Positions 24,976-36,895 of a stretch of 64,000 bases of DNA are shown piece by piece. The notes beneath the pieces were generated by a model, which was not told the origin of the DNA, did no database searches, and saw only the letters and a list, made by a program, of their open reading frames with translations. Both the position numbers and the translations under genes were made by a program. Numbering within the stretch: position 1 is the first letter of the stretch; the number at the start of each line of letters is the position of its first letter. The stretch comes from Sclerodactyla briareus (Eukaryota > Echinodermata > Holothuroidea > Dendrochirotida > Sclerodactylidae): contig JAODTK010004999.1 of NCBI GenBank assembly GCA_026419785.1, forward strand, positions 496,001-560,000. The letters run 5' to 3'.

Positions 24976-26924
24976 GTATTTAGTTCAGGTCAGGTCATTA
25001 GCACTATAGACAATTCCTTATATATCTGGCAACAAAGAAATATTTTATGGGGATGTTGTAATGGAGACAGGTTTGTTCGTTGCCCCGGCGAGATACATCT
25101 GGAGGGACCTAATTTGACATTGACCTTTTGACCTCATTTACCTTCTCAACATTGGGACAGTGAAGTGGCTTTTATTGTGATGACCAGATGCGTCTTGTTG
25201 AGAACAACCATAAAGTGGAATTAGACCTAAGGTAATACAACACTCCTATCAAAAGCTATCTCAAGGAATGCTCATGTGTGGAAGGTCAAGACAGCCTTAA
25301 ACACTGGAATGTTGTTAAATCGACGTTTGACATTGACATTTTATGCCAACGAAACATTGTAGAAGGACGACTGGGTGTTTTGTATGGAAAGATTTGGTTT
25401 CGTCCAGGCTACTGCATACAGCTTCGGTATGCATGGGAGACCAACATTTGTTTTGAACATACTTGTACATGTAAGGCCCCTCACCGCGGGTAACCCAGAG
25501 TCAAACCAACACAACCGGCAGTAGTCCCTTACCTACACCCCCCCCCCCCTCTCATCACGACTGTCGCGCTCACAATGGCCAAGACAGTTTGACTGAGATG
25601 AAAACCTTTCTGAAGGCCTCAAATATGAAATTTAGCACTTTGTATATCTCTCGATACTTGTCGTTAAAAAATGCAACGTTAATCAGACAAGAGACCAGTT
25701 CTTTTAACATCTGGGTCAATGACAGAATGGACTCGTCTTTACCTAGCCCTGCTCAAGGAAAATACGGTTGTCATCTCTAGTCGCGTGAACCTATAATCGA
25801 CCATTACTGGCAGAAATGGCTATACTTGAAACTGGCCGACCCTCTACTTGGTGCATCTCCCCCTCCCCTTCCCTCATCTCCCCCCCCCCTCCCTCCTCTG
25901 TGCTTGTGGTGGGCAAAGCTTATTGAGGTCAACAGAGTGAGATCCATGTCTGAAATAGCCTATCAATCAATTCCTACCCATCACAAGCAGGGGGTCATTG
26001 GATTCTACGGTTTTGTTTTTTTTTTGCAATTGGGCAAATAGTCCATTGGTTTTGACCCCCATAATGACTTTTGTATGTGATGCTACATCCCACTAATTTG
26101 CATAATCTTACGGGTTTTTGTGCAAATTTAAGTTTGTCCTAGGTGAACGAAACTTGCCGGATGCGGACTTTCAGGTGTCCCTGACCAAAATTCAGGGTTC
26201 ATTTTGATTCTCACCGGAGGTCAAATGTGCTTACTTTTGTGATTTCCAAATTTGTCAGAATTGATAACACTTAGTGGTAGAGGGGAAAGTAATTTGTTCT
26301 CTCTTCACAAAAGTAGTGGAAGGAAGGAAAGGGCAGTGGAGGGAAAGGATAATATTATGGATTCCAAGTGTGCGACTATATAGAATTTTAAGTAAACCGA
26401 CAATATCTACTGAGTGGTAATACAAATTTTCTGGTTTGGCCCTATTAGCCAGCATGCCAGCTATGACAAGGAATCACGACACAGTTCTGTGTCTTGTTTC
26501 AGAGTATACGGCTGAAAGAGTAAAATATCAGTTTTTTTTGCAGCTTGATAAAATGTGGATATTCTGATTGAGACTGCTTCTAAGTGCTTTTCCTAGAGTG
26601 ATTCTATTTGGAATTACAGAAAAATTGCTAACACTGGTCATTTTGCTTTTATTTATGTACCACCATCTTTTAGCAATAACAAACATGCATTTTTTCTAGA
26701 AAAGTAAGCCTGCCTACCTGTACAGAACGTAGGTACAGTTTTGTGTCGTGTTTATTTTTTTGTCAGGTTTATAGAATGAAATATGACTGCCTGGAAAAAT
26801 TGTCATGCATTTTAATTTTTTTCCAGAATTATGGATTTTCTTCAAAACTCGTTGACGTAGATACACTTACAAATGTATCAAATGTGGCACCATTTTGGAT
26901 CTAAGCAGTATTAATGACTCAAAA
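24976..26924. other. No recognised gene; pyrimidine tracts
   Basis: C runs at about 25,540 and a C/T tract at 25,850-25,905. TTGACCTTTTGACCT at about 25,120 has two TGACCT half sites with a 2-base spacer. Frames of 71 codons or fewer are unrecognised. Confidence 0.4.
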
Positions 26925-27035
26925 AATCGCAAAGGGGACGGGGAACACCCCTCCCCTTAGACCCCAATGTCAGACATCCATGCCAAATTGCCCCCCCCCC
27001 ATCGTAAAACCTGGCGCCGCCCCTGGCCAAATCTC
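26925..27035 (-). repeat. GC-rich mobile-repeat-like patch (GGGGCGGCGCCAGG start)
   Basis: Read on the minus strand it begins CCAGGGGCGGCGCCAGGTTT, then a 10-G run, CAATTTGGCATGG, and GGGGAGGGGTGTTCCCCGTC. This is the same type of G-rich start plus inner GGGGAGGGGTGT...CCCC block seen at 34,470-34,600, so both probably derive from related elements. Confidence 0.5.
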
Positions 27036-28149
27036 TCCTGCAGTCTGTTATTATTGTAGAGACAAACATAATGAACCTGGTCAATGGAAAGCCGTTAAAC
27101 CTCAATGAATAGTCGATATATTATTTTGAAGAAAAAACATGATTTAAATTATTAAGTGCATGAATTTCTCAGTTTCGATGGAAAGTCCTGCCCTAACTAG
27201 AAAGAAAGAATTTCTAGAACAAAGCAAGAGATACCATCAGTTAATGAAAGTCGATTATTAACAAGTCAATGGGATTGCAGTTATTGCCCCGTGTATGTGA
27301 TGTTGCCAAATAAGTTTTGTTATCATGTTATTTGATTGACATAGCAGTGGGTCTCAGTTCTCGTGAATTTTCTTACTATATTATCTAACTTGTAAAACTT
27401 GAGTTGAAGAAAACGCAAACATGTCACTTATATTCAATATTTATCTCCATTGTTATTATCAATCCTTCTCATGTTGCGCTCGCAATACTCTAGTCGTTGT
27501 TATTGCATGCCACGCCTGACCATTTATCGACCCCGAATTTGTAAGCAGTCGCATATAATTTGCGCAAAAGTGGAAATGTTGTTTATACATAAATGTGAAT
27601 CAAAATGTGTAAATTTTGTAATTTAAAATATGTTAAGCCAATTGTATATTCCGTTCGGTTCTAGTGCTTCCATCTGCGTGACTTTCTTGTTGAGTTCGCG
27701 ACTTAAATATGTTGAACGCAACACGAGTATTTAAACACGATAATTTAGTCCAAAACAAATAGAGAACAGTTACATATGTATGAGTACAAAATGATTCGCT
27801 TCAATCAGTGCTGGTTAGCATGGTTTAAGGTTTAGCTATTTCAACTCAAAAACGGCTAGTAATTCGGCGACCTGTCAAATAGCCAGTAACCAAAACAACT
27901 CAGGCGTGATTTGTGCAGAAGTACATCTGTCTTCAACCAACATCAATTATTCGACCACAAATATTGTATTTTCGGGGGGAGGGGACTTATACAGTGGATA
28001 CTTAGAAGCGTTAAATTAATTCTCCAATTGACCCTTTTCCCGAATTATATTCCACTCTATGTGGCTCATAGTTTCCAAACATTCAAAAGCCAGGAACCCA
28101 ATGGGCTGGGATTCCTCGTGTGATCATTCTGGACTTAATCACAAAGTCT
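27036..28149. other. No recognised gene
   Basis: AT-rich DNA with short frames only. The last ~70 bp (ACCCAATGGGCTGGGATTCC) may be the worn head of the repeat that follows. Confidence 0.35.
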
Positions 28150-28330
28150 TCTGACATCACCCTCTATTGATCTCAGATGACCTCTGACCTGACACCAAAA
28201 CAATATGGTGATGCATTCATCACGAGGAACCCGAATACCAAGTAGGAGCTTCATCCATCCAGTTGGGGGTCTAGAGTGATACGCATCACAAGCCAAAATC
28301 TGCCAAATATAGATTTTAAACAGGTTCTTG
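28150..28330 (+). repeat. Single unit of ~300-bp dispersed repeat with DR1-like head
   Basis: TGACCTCTGACCTGACACCA, then AACAATATGGTGATGCATTC, ATCACGAGGAAC, TACCAAGTAGGAGCTTCATC and CATCCAGTTGGGG, in the same order as the units at 40,130-41,055. The head is one mismatch from the DR1 consensus in antisense. Confidence 0.75.
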
Positions 28331-28554
28331 TACTCCCCATTAGGAGGGTCCATAGCAAATTGTGAGGTATTTTCGTCGCATCAGACTGAGTCTGTATCGA
28401 GATGAGGGGGGGGCTGGGATCCATACTGTATCCGCGATTTCTTTCCCTTAATCGGCCGGTGCAATTGGGATACCGGAGCGAACCACAGTCTAATATGTAG
28501 CTACGTTTGTGTGAGACCCAATGATTGTTCCAATGACCAGAATATATTTGAGAG

Positions 28555-29040
28555 TGGATTCATATAAACGAATACCTAAGTACTATTATACAGTCCACTG
28601 TATTACTACGTGAATCGTACACTGAAAACCGCTGTTATTCATTCATCTGACGAAATTTGTGTGTATTCAAGTCAGAGGACACGAAACGCTTCCGTTCCCG
28701 TGATTATTCATGTCGAATGCCGGTGTTGACCAGATCGAAGCTGAATAGGCGATTACTTACAGATGCGATACCGCAGGCTTTAAGGTGAATACTTACCGAC
28801 GGCAATTGACCTGGGTTCAATTTGTTCCGGTGACCTGGTTTCTGGAATTGTATCTCACTGAACAGGAGTATAATCATCGTTGTCGCTTTTCGGCAAAGAC
28901 AATTGCCGAAAATTGGTTCCTAATTTGGGATATTGGAACCGTTTTGATCACAAGACATATCAGTCAGTTGTTTGCATCTTAGACGACCGGACTGCGTGGT
29001 CATTCTCATTTGGTATTACATTCATTTCTGTTTCATACGG
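28555..29040. repeat. Diverged dispersed repeat, partner of 16,960-17,471
   Basis: Second copy of the 17-kb repeat (see there). The frame at 28,785-28,982 (65 codons) aligns in register with the partner frame over the final third, then ends in TAG. A perfect hairpin, TTTTCGGCAA / TTGCCGAAAA, lies at 28,887-28,912 within the shared part. Confidence 0.6.
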
Positions 29041-31201
29041 ATTTTGGGGGTTCTAAAATGAAATTGCATAGGAGGTTCGCTGCAGCGGACACCTGGATAG
29101 CTTCAACACCGACATGTCAATGGAAACAATGGGAAATACATATAATACGCTTTTTGTGGTCAATTTGATATTTTTTAGAACGCATTTCACCATATGTTAT
29201 ATTATTCTCAACAATGTTAGCGTAATAAAGTATAAAAATTAGCAGCAGATCGCACCGGAAAATGTTTCGCATCAGGATCGCAGGAGATGGCACTTCAGAA
29301 AATAACACAAATAGTGTATCGAAAATCATGTTTTAATTACTGGTAGGGCCTACAATGAAGCAAGGGTCAGAAACCCAAAGCACGGAGCCCCTCGACAGTT
29401 TCTACCCGAACCACCTGCTGGTTGCGTGCTTGTTTTATGAGCTGTCCGTCAGTCCGTCTGTCTGTCTGCCTGTCTTCATCCCAGTCTTGGTATATGGTCT
29501 TTTCATAAAGAGTGCACTAAAGGACCTATTGTTGGGGGTCGGCAAAGTCATTTAGGGTTATAGCCTGAAAGCCCCCGGAGCATGAAGATTTCACCCTACA
29601 TAGCTTCATCAGAATGAATGTACCATGGAATATTTAATATTTTGCGGTCAAATAATGTAACTGGAGGCAGTCAAGGAACCACGAAGCTCTTGGCTTTCGG
29701 TTGTTTTATTTCCTATAAATGACACATATGACATGTGTAGCAAACTATTTTATCCCATATCACGCATCCCATATTACGCAAACAAACAATAATTTCAGAT
29801 GTTGAGTACACAGGAAGCTCTTCGGAACTCCGAAAAGGTGGCTATATTGTGTATCGGTGGTTGACGGGAAGCACGTAACTATAGGGGAGACATGGGAATG
29901 TTGATTCCCTGTGCACCCTTCTTCTTCCAGGAAGCTCTGGCCTCCCTCGGGCAACAAAGTGAGAATCAGTCGGGGATTCCTTACTGGCAGTTGCCCGATT
30001 CCCGGTTGATTCCGACGTTTGCAGGTAATGATACTGGGGAATAATAGCCTTGACGTTAGGGAGACACCAATGATGACGTCGGGGAGGAATTGATGGAGAA
30101 CCTTTGCAGATGGAAGGAATTAACGAATGTGAATGAAAAATGAATTGACCAAACATGTTGTTGTTGGCCGAGGGCGGAGGCTGGAGTGGAGGAGGTGCGC
30201 GTGTCAGAGCATAAGGTACTAGACCTTCGTCGGCTCCTGATGTCCTTGTCGTTTACGCAGGCAAAAGCGTTTATATAAACGAACACCTTCCCGATCATCA
30301 TTGCGCACGCGTAGTTCGAATCCATATCATTGAAACATGTGCGGGAACTATGTGAAGTCAATGCGGAGAGTTTGCGTGGCTAGTCATGAACATGGCCTTA
30401 AGTACTCATGGAGTGCGTACCACTGGGTTGAAGTACACGCATTGGCACGAGCTGACACGACTAGTATGACGAAAGTTTGCGCATAGTTCACGAGAATTCT
30501 CAGAATTGTTGTCGTGGCTAAATTTCGAACATCTCATGTTGTTGCCACGAGCTCGAACTGGTAGGAACTAATGGGCAAACTATGGGAATATACCGATGCG
30601 TGCAAATGTCAACGGGGTCTCGGGTATGTGAACCACTCCGTCGTTTGCGGTCAATGAAAATATTAACAACGACCGCGAACAATCAGTGCTTCTTCCATCC
30701 CTCTCTTTTGCACGATACATTATGGGGTTTTTTCATGACGTGGAGAGTACAAACTCCGATTCTGAGAAGGCGGGATTTTGCAGATAATAGGCTAACGCTC
30801 ACTGCAACCGTTCCGTGAGTATCCTTGGAAGGTAGATCAATATTGGTTAACCTACTGATTCTTCGTGTGGTCTGGAATTTTGTGACTACTTCAGGGGAAT
30901 TAGATTCGTGCTGCCAAAATATTGACCCGGATTCCATGAAGAACCCCGCTGTTTATCGAGACGGTTTTTTCTTAAAGTAGAAAATTGCTGTTGACGTGTC
31001 TTCATCCTGTTCACTAACCTGTCAACCACCTTGATTTTCACTTACTCGTCTTTTTTCATGAGAGAAAGATGGGTAGAGGACAGGTCTGACAACATGATCC
31101 GCTATAGAATACTTAGAAAAAGCAGTAATATACCTGAAGGACATTCCTAATTCGAAACCGAATGTGATTTTGCTCATGTCCTATGGGTGTCTTCCTCCAT
31201 T
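29041..31201. other. No recognised gene
   Basis: Overlapping minus-strand frames of 65-104 codons (29,760-30,361) and a 78-84 codon pair at 30,582-30,937 were checked for motifs without result. A CTGTCTGT tract at 29,453-29,473 is low-complexity. Confidence 0.35.
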
Positions 31202-31356
31202 AGTCTGTTCTTATTTGTATACCATCTCTCCAACAAAATCGAATGTGAAGTCACATGTACTCTCTCTCGTCAGATAGAGTCTGTTCTTATTTGTATACCA
31301 TCTCTCCAACAAAATCGAATGTGAAGTCACATGTACTCTCTCTCGTCAGATAGAGT
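31202..31356. repeat. Exact tandem duplication, 2 x 76 bp
   Basis: AGTCTGTTCTTATTTGTATA through CTCTCTCGTCAGATAG is present twice back to back (31,202-31,277 and 31,278-31,353, plus AGT of a third). I see no difference between copies, so the event is recent or is an assembly stutter. Confidence 0.97.
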
Positions 31357-31964
31357 TTTATCCTAGTTGGCTAGTCGGCTATTCTGGGTAGACATGTGTA
31401 CTTCTGTAAGTGATGCCGAGAAGTAAACGTGGGTTGTAAAAAGTGTACATAGTTATGTAGAAGGTCGTGATCGTACATACATGCTGAGAGTTTCGGGAGC
31501 GCTATTAATCGGATCGGTTACCAGTGACCCGAGGAATAGTGGGTCGCATCAGAGCAGGCCCTGTCTTCATACGAAGCTGTAAATCGTCAGCTTTCTTAGG
31601 TCACGGCAGTCATGTGTCCAAGAAAATTCACACGATCCGTGCCTTGGCCAGTAACAATCCTTCCCACTGCTATCACAGTTAAATGTGGTGTCCAGTGACA
31701 CCTTGCCCTAAGACCTAATACCTGCAATTTCTTAGATGCACTTGCAATTCTGCCTGCTCCTGCAACTACCTCAATGCAGCAGAAATACTACCCTCGTTTG
31801 TCCGTTGAGAAATATACCTAGTAATTAGAGACACGGGAGTGAATCATTTCGGAACAGTAATCAGGGCAGCTCCTCAGCAAACGGAATATTTCGTAGGAGT
31901 TTGATTCAATAGCATGGGCTGTCACTGCTACATTGAGGTGAGTGACGTTCGAATTATTAATATC
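31357..31964. other. No recognised gene
   Basis: No frame of note and no repeat visible. Confidence 0.35.
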
Positions 31965-32065
31965 TCGCTTTTTTATAGCGCTTTTTTCACGTCGAAGACT
32001 TCAAGACATGCTCAAAGCGCTTTACAGATATGACCCCTGATCATTAGTGACTTGTCACACCCGTG
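31965..32065. repeat. GCGCTTT stem repeat (non-coding dispersed element)
   Basis: TATCTCGCTTTTTTATAGCG with CTTTTTTCACGTCGAAGACT, then CTCAAAGCGCTTTACAG. ATAGCGCTTT and its complement AAAGCGCT form a stem about 50 bp apart. From memory, this TATAGCGCTTTT...CTCAAAGCGCTTTACA pattern is very common in invertebrate genomes. A tRNA-like SINE follows 230 bp downstream. Confidence 0.55.
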
Positions 32066-32294
32066 CTATATAACACGCACTTCTTGCTTGTGTCTCATCC
32101 GGACGGCACCGGTTCCAAGTAACGTCTCTTCATCGTGTCCTCCTTGGGGGACTTTCCAAATCGGGCTGCCACATACGGCTATCGCTACTTTCCACAAGTC
32201 AGCCTCACAAGGTACCCACATTGACACGTGGGTGGCGTCGGAAATTTCAGGAGACATGCCTTGTCCAACAGCACTGCAAAAGTTATCGGGCTTC

Positions 32295-32380
32295 CAACGG
32301 GCTCCAACCTCACAATTACTAGATTTGCAGTCTGGAGCTCCACGACTGAGCTGATCCGCCTACCGACTGAGCTAATTTCT
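32295..32380 (-). repeat. tRNA-Cys-like SINE / tRNA pseudogene
   Basis: Read on the minus strand: TTAGCTCAGTCGGTAGGCGG (A-box and D-arm like), a second CTCAGTCGTGGAGCTCC, then CCAGACTGCAAATCTAG, then GTGAGGTTGGAGCCC (degenerate B box). CTGCAAA in the anticodon-loop position is that of tRNA-Cys (GCA). The D-arm appears duplicated and the T-arm is poorly paired, so it is a relic or SINE head, not a working tRNA. Confidence 0.6.
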
Positions 32381-32522
32381 ATCATCCTTTCATTCCTCAA
32401 CAGACAAAAATGATAAATCACGTCAATAAATTGACGTTAGAAAACGATTCACTTCCGGTCGTCTTATGTCACAAATGAACCTGCAATCGGCTGCCTGAAC
32501 CTTTTTATACAATAGGCCTCGC

Positions 32523-32552
32523 CCTCCCCCTCCCCCCTCCCCCCCCCCCCCC
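32523..32552. repeat. C-rich tract
   Basis: CCTCCCCCCTCC followed by 15 C. Confidence 0.9.
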
Positions 32553-32621
32553 ACATGTTTGTATAGCTTGACAGCAAACAAAGTAAAATGAAGCTAAAAT
32601 GAAGTATTAGAACCAACACTA

Positions 32622-33200
32622 TTATAATTGGTTAGAGGGAACATCATGACATGACATCCAGACACAAATTGGTGAAAGAAAAACAATGTTTCTGTAGAGT
32701 ACGTGAACAAGGGAGATATTACTGGGAGTCATAGGAAAGCGTCGCCACAGACGCCATGTTGTACTGCGATGCGCTGCAAAATTGAGGTTGGAAAGGTTTC
32801 TGACGCAGCACAAACCAGTTACGAGGGTAAATAAGTCACTCACAGTGACTCTTCCGACGATAACGGCGACAGTGGTGGAAATCCCATGTGAAAATAATCG
32901 ATTGTAGTATCGATTGCACAGCACTATGAACTGCATGGACCACAGATTTAGTCCCGTGGTCAAACGGATGAGATGATAGAACATCCCATCTACAATCGTT
33001 GATAACTTACAGAACCCTCTCCGAACGATTAAAGGTTCACAACACCGAAAGTGCAGGTGGTGACGTTATTGGTGGACATTCGACGCACCATAGCGAACTT
33101 TCCAGCTGCAAAGTTTGGCGGCACAGACGGCCTCCGGTGTTGGCGTGCCTTTACTAAAACTAAAACAAATAACGTGTTCGAGAGGAAGTAACAGAAAACC
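32622..33200 (-). pseudogene. Class A (rhodopsin-like) GPCR relic
   Basis: On the minus strand, a first frame from about 33,200 reads VFCYFLSNTLFVLVLVKARQ, a transmembrane helix 1 with the conserved Asn in SNT, then intracellular loop 1 and NNVTTCTFGVVNL as a worn helix 2, ending at a stop (33,029). A shifted frame continues EPLIVRRGFCKLSTIVDGMF with the expected extracellular-loop Cys. It goes on LIRLTTGLNLWSMQFIVLCN and then RYYNRLFSHGISTTVAVIVG, which is helix 3, an N-R-Y motif in place of D-R-Y, loop 2 and helix 4. The order and spacing TM1-loop-TM2-Cys-TM3-(N)RY are diagnostic for class A GPCRs. Pattern memory suggests the melatonin/chemoreceptor-like branch common in invertebrates (a guess). 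Helices 5-7 are not recognisable before the stop at 32,622. There is at least one frameshift. Confidence 0.55.
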
Positions 33201-33599
33201 TTGAAGGGCCAGTAGGCGTTCTGTTGAGACAGTATGTGTACTATGTTTAATTTTAAAACCTCGATGTTCAGTAACCTGACCACTGCCCCTCCGATGGCTC
33301 TTGCAGCTCGAACCCCCCCCCCCTCCCCTCCTATACCCATCAGCGTCACACTCTACTAAAATACACCAATCCATAACTAATGAAGCAATGATGTCACAAC
33401 TGTGCGTTTTTATGGCGACTGTCGGCACCCATATAAAGAAGTGCTCCACTCTACATGTTTACAGAACAATTCCTGTAATTATGAGACAATCTGGGAGGGA
33501 AACATCAAGTTCTCAGATACAGGAGAAGCGAGAATGGTTATTAGGGATGCATTGGAATTCATTTTGTCCCATGGGGTGATATTTGATCAGGATGGGGGG

Positions 33600-33602
<3 letters not shown>
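33201..33602. other. Flank of GPCR relic; no clear gene
   Basis: A C-rich tract lies at 33,309-33,330. The minus-strand frame continues upstream to 33,449 with Gly/Arg-rich sequence from the C tract, not a convincing N-terminus. Confidence 0.35.

Positions 33603-33651
<49 letters not shown>
33603..33651 (+). repeat. 49-bp poly(A) tract
   Basis: Uninterrupted A run followed after 14 bp by a C run. There is no AATAAA just upstream and no identifiable retrocopy body, so a retroposed tail is possible but unsupported. Lys- and Phe-run frames crossing it are artefacts. Confidence 0.97.
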
Positions 33652-33652
<1 letters not shown>

Positions 33653-34465
33653 GTTGCATCCTACCCCCCCCCCCACTTCCGCATTTTGTTGTGTCAATCA
33701 ATGCTGGAATAGACATCCCAGGCAGAACGTGATGTCTGCTGTGATGAGAATGACTAGTATCGCAGTGTTTGAATGACATGCAGTAGCTGAAATAACTGGA
33801 ATAGGGAAACAACCGTCCCCAACACAAAAGTCAGTCAGGCAGACAGATGCACCAGTACAGACAGGCAATCGGAAAGCCAACCATACGAACTGACTGGCAA
33901 AACAGACAAGCTGACATGTTGGCTGGATGACATGGTACATCAACACGCTGCTGGTCTACTTGCGGTTGAAGTGTCACCTGCGCCTGCGTCGAAACAATAA
34001 ATATATTGAGTTCGTGTTTCTACGAAGCTACCCGAAATCTTCACCAAGAACTTCATCCTCGGCTAGCTCCATGCCTCGTTGATGCTGGCCCTAACGTCGT
34101 TGCCGTGAATAGCTCGGGAATTACCGACAATCTAAGTCATACACGGATTGTACGTGGTATTCTCCTGTCCGGCTGGTTACACAGAAATCGGCAACAAATA
34201 CGTGATCGTGTGAATGGGACATCGTCATTGCTCAGACAATTTATGTGTGATGTTAGTGAAAAGTCCAGCCATTCGATGGAACAACCACGGACACAAAAAC
34301 AGCATCGTTTCAGAAAGTATGCAGATTTATACTCTTTAGGAAATGGGCAACAAACGACATCCATATAGTTCGGGTTATCCTGCTCTCCTTGGAGAAAAAA
34401 TCGTGTTTTATTATCTCCTATTGTTAACCGATTGTTGCAAAACTATTCATTCATCAATAGATTGT
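33652..34465. other. No recognised gene
   Basis: An open frame at 34,006-34,368 (+, 120 codons) has mixed, hydrophilic composition with no family motif; it overlaps a 75-codon minus frame. Degenerate CAGACAG-type words at 33,840-33,910. Confidence 0.35.
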
Positions 34466-34469
34466 GTGC

Positions 34470-34810
34470 ATCCAGGGGCGTAGCGAAGGGTTTATGATTG
34501 GGGGGGGGTGTAGAGATTATGTTTTGCCGACGGACTGGCAATGGTGACTGATATGGGGGAGGGGGTGTCCCCTCCCCTTTGGAAAATTTTGAATATTGAA
34601 ACGTTCCCAGATGCAATCTCTTGCAATATTTTCAGTAATTGGGCGTTCAGTAATTACTCGACCTCGCTCACCACGTACGCGGGACCCCCTTTCAATTTGA
34701 AACGCAAATTTTTTGCCGATCCTCAACAACGCCCGAATTTTACTGCAGCTCGTGAGTATATGAGGCAGACCATCAATACACACTGCGCGCGAAGCGCGCA
34801 AAAATTTGAC
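34470..34810 (+). repeat. GC-rich dispersed element (GGGGCGTAGC start)
   Basis: CCAGGGGCGTAGCGAAGGG, then G runs, GTGACTGATATGGGGGAGGG, GGTGTCCCCTCCCCTTTGGA with AAATTTTGAATATTG, and near the end CTGCGCGCGAAGCGCGCAAA. From memory, this succession is a very common dispersed repeat in echinoderm genomes. The two opposing open frames over it (119 and 94 codons) are probably by-products of its composition. Confidence 0.6.
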
Positions 34811-36223
34811 ACTTCAGTGGTGCAATTGATCGGCAAGTTTCGGCCATTTAGTACTTCTTCTTTCCACTCATGCATTAGGGTATCTCTAACCAGATTTTAA
34901 CTTATTCTGTGCCCAAGTTGGGTAGTTTCCTGCCTGGGGGGTACCCTCTATCTCTCGCCTTGTACTCTTGCTATGCCGCTCTCATGATTCCCCGCCTAAA
35001 GCCGACTGTTTCATTGTTTCATCTGAGAAATTCTTTCTTCATTGTTTCCAGCAAAATGGCTTTTTTTTTATGTATCTCTGGAATAAGACAGACAAACAAA
35101 AACTTTCAAAGAACTGTCAGTTCATGGAACTAAAAATGTCAACGCTAACGCCTTTGTTCCCCTTTTGCCAAATTGCCGACAGACTCGGTCACTCGTCCAA
35201 TTACACCGACGGCGACGGGCCGTCACAATATATGTTTGCCGGCGTGCCATTCTCTTGCGACGCTGAATGGGCCAATTAGATGAAGAGCCAAAAGTCGAAA
35301 TAGCCGATAATAAAGTCTGGCTTCCGTTTTTTCTTTCTATTCCTCTTTTTCCATTCCCTGTCTTCCCCTACACTCTCTACCTCCTTTTCTTTCCCTTCCC
35401 CTCTTCTTCTTTTCCGCCTCTCCTCTTTCCTCTTCTTTTCCTCTTCTTCTCCTCCTCCTCTCCTCTTTCCTCTTCTTTTTCCTTTCCTCTTTCTCCTTTT
35501 TGACGACAGACAAAAATTGCCGACAGACCCCCCCCCCCGCTCGCGACGGCCATGTGTGCATCAAAATCGTCAATAGATAGATCAAATGAATCCGTGTATG
35601 TTACTTAAAATTCAACATATTCAACAATTCAATAATAATGTAATTATTTGGTAGATTGTAACTTCCTCCCAGTTATATGGCTGCGTTCCATTTCAAACTC
35701 GTATACACTGTATTCACGACTTTCCCACTTGTGATTGCGGTCCAGTAAAAAAGTCGTGGAAAATGAACTCAAGATGGCGGCCCCTCGAAAAATTGAAAAG
35801 ACCTCTGTATTATAACAACATGGGAATAAGGAGAATTATATAACTGTTGGTATTTCCTATGCAAGTATCATTCAATCTCAACAAGAATGAAAAAAAAAAA
35901 ATCAAATGTTTTAACTGTAAACGTTATTACGTCCGCTATATGTTATTGCTCTGGAAGGAAGCAAGGTAGATGTTTAACTTTCCGGTCGAAACGGATCTCT
36001 CAACCGTGCGGGTCCTCCCGCACATGTACTATCCATTTAAACCTTATAAGCTCTCCTAAACGACATCTAATAGACGATGTATTGAATTGGTTTTAGAAAC
36101 GACGATTAAATATTCTCATATTGGCCGAAAAAATATTTCGTCACACAATGGTTGCGTAAAGCTAGAAGAATATGTTAGCCCATATCTTACTGAGAGGATA
36201 CTTACTAAAAAAAACATAACTCC
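34811..36223. other. No recognised gene; contains a pyrimidine tract
   Basis: Apart from the tract at 35,325-35,512, there is only AT-rich DNA with short frames. GATGGCGGCC at about 35,773 resembles the GGCGGCCAT words in the duplicated block. Confidence 0.35.
35325..35512. repeat. C/T-rich (polypyrimidine) tract
   Basis: About 190 bp with almost only C and T on the + strand (CCTCTTCTTC type), able to form triplex or slipped structures. Frames through it encode Pro/Phe/Ser or Lys/Glu/Arg runs and are artefacts. Confidence 0.93.
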
Positions 36224-36224
36224 A

Positions 36225-36261
<37 letters not shown>

Positions 36262-36300
36262 TATTATTATTATTATTATTATATTATTATTATTATTAAT
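36224..36300. repeat. (ATT)n microsatellite
   Basis: About 25 ATT units with two one-base slips. Confidence 0.97.
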
Positions 36301-36689
36301 ATGTACAGTGCATTTGGGCTGGGATTAACATTTATGTCGGCGTCAAAACAAACAGCTAAACTGAAACCGCAGAGAACCTGACTGAGTCATAAACTGAGCT
36401 ACGAAGGAAGTCATCAGTGTTGTCGATTATTATATTACCAAACGCAAAATGCGACAGTCCTCCACAACTAGAAGGAGGAAGTGATATTTCTACTGTCATG
36501 CCAAGATATGGATCAGGGTCTCGAGCTCTCTCAGAGCGAAAATCACGTCGCTCATGCATTTTTTCATCACGTTCCGTCATCCCCGACTAGAATGTAAATA
36601 AGATACCCCTGAAAGGCTCAGTGTGTTCTCTTATCAGGAATTCTGGCCTGAGGCGGTAGATATGATGGCAAAAGATCAGACTCACTTCT
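36301..36689. other. No recognised gene
   Basis: A minus-strand frame at 36,356-36,580 (74 codons, starting MTERDEKMHERRDFRSERAR) has charged-then-mixed composition but no known domain. Confidence 0.3.
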
Positions 36690-36895
36690 CTGTAATCATA
36701 GACACCATCAGACCCTGACCAAATGGGGACAAAATTAAAAAGATATATTAGATAATGGACAGGACTTGTGATAACTATAATTTCAACATATAGTATGCGG
36801 AGCCTCTGCAGTCTTGACCTAAATCTAACAATCTGATGACTGGCAGTGGTTCAGTTTCCGAGCAGCCTTGAAGTGAAAGTACACTTCTTCGCTTA
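36690..36895. repeat. Dispersed repeat, partner of 57,430-57,645
   Basis: Shared words in order: GTAATCA(TA/)GAC.CACCAT(C/G)A, GACCCTGAC.AAAT, AAAATTAAAAAGATATATTA against AAAATGATGAAGTAGATTAG, GTGCGGAGCCTCT.CAGTCT, GACCTAAATCTAACAATCT, GACTGGC, AAGTGAAAGTACACTT against GAGTGAGATGCACTT. The middle of the partner is slightly longer. Nature unknown. Confidence 0.65.

Noticed and set aside
33402-33827. 124- and 104-codon frames with Lys or Phe runs
   Set aside because: They cross the 49-bp poly(A) tract; the coding appearance comes from the homopolymer.
34541-34900. 119-codon frame as a gene
   Set aside because: It overlaps the GC-rich GGGGCGTAGC element and an opposing 94-codon frame; no domain is visible.
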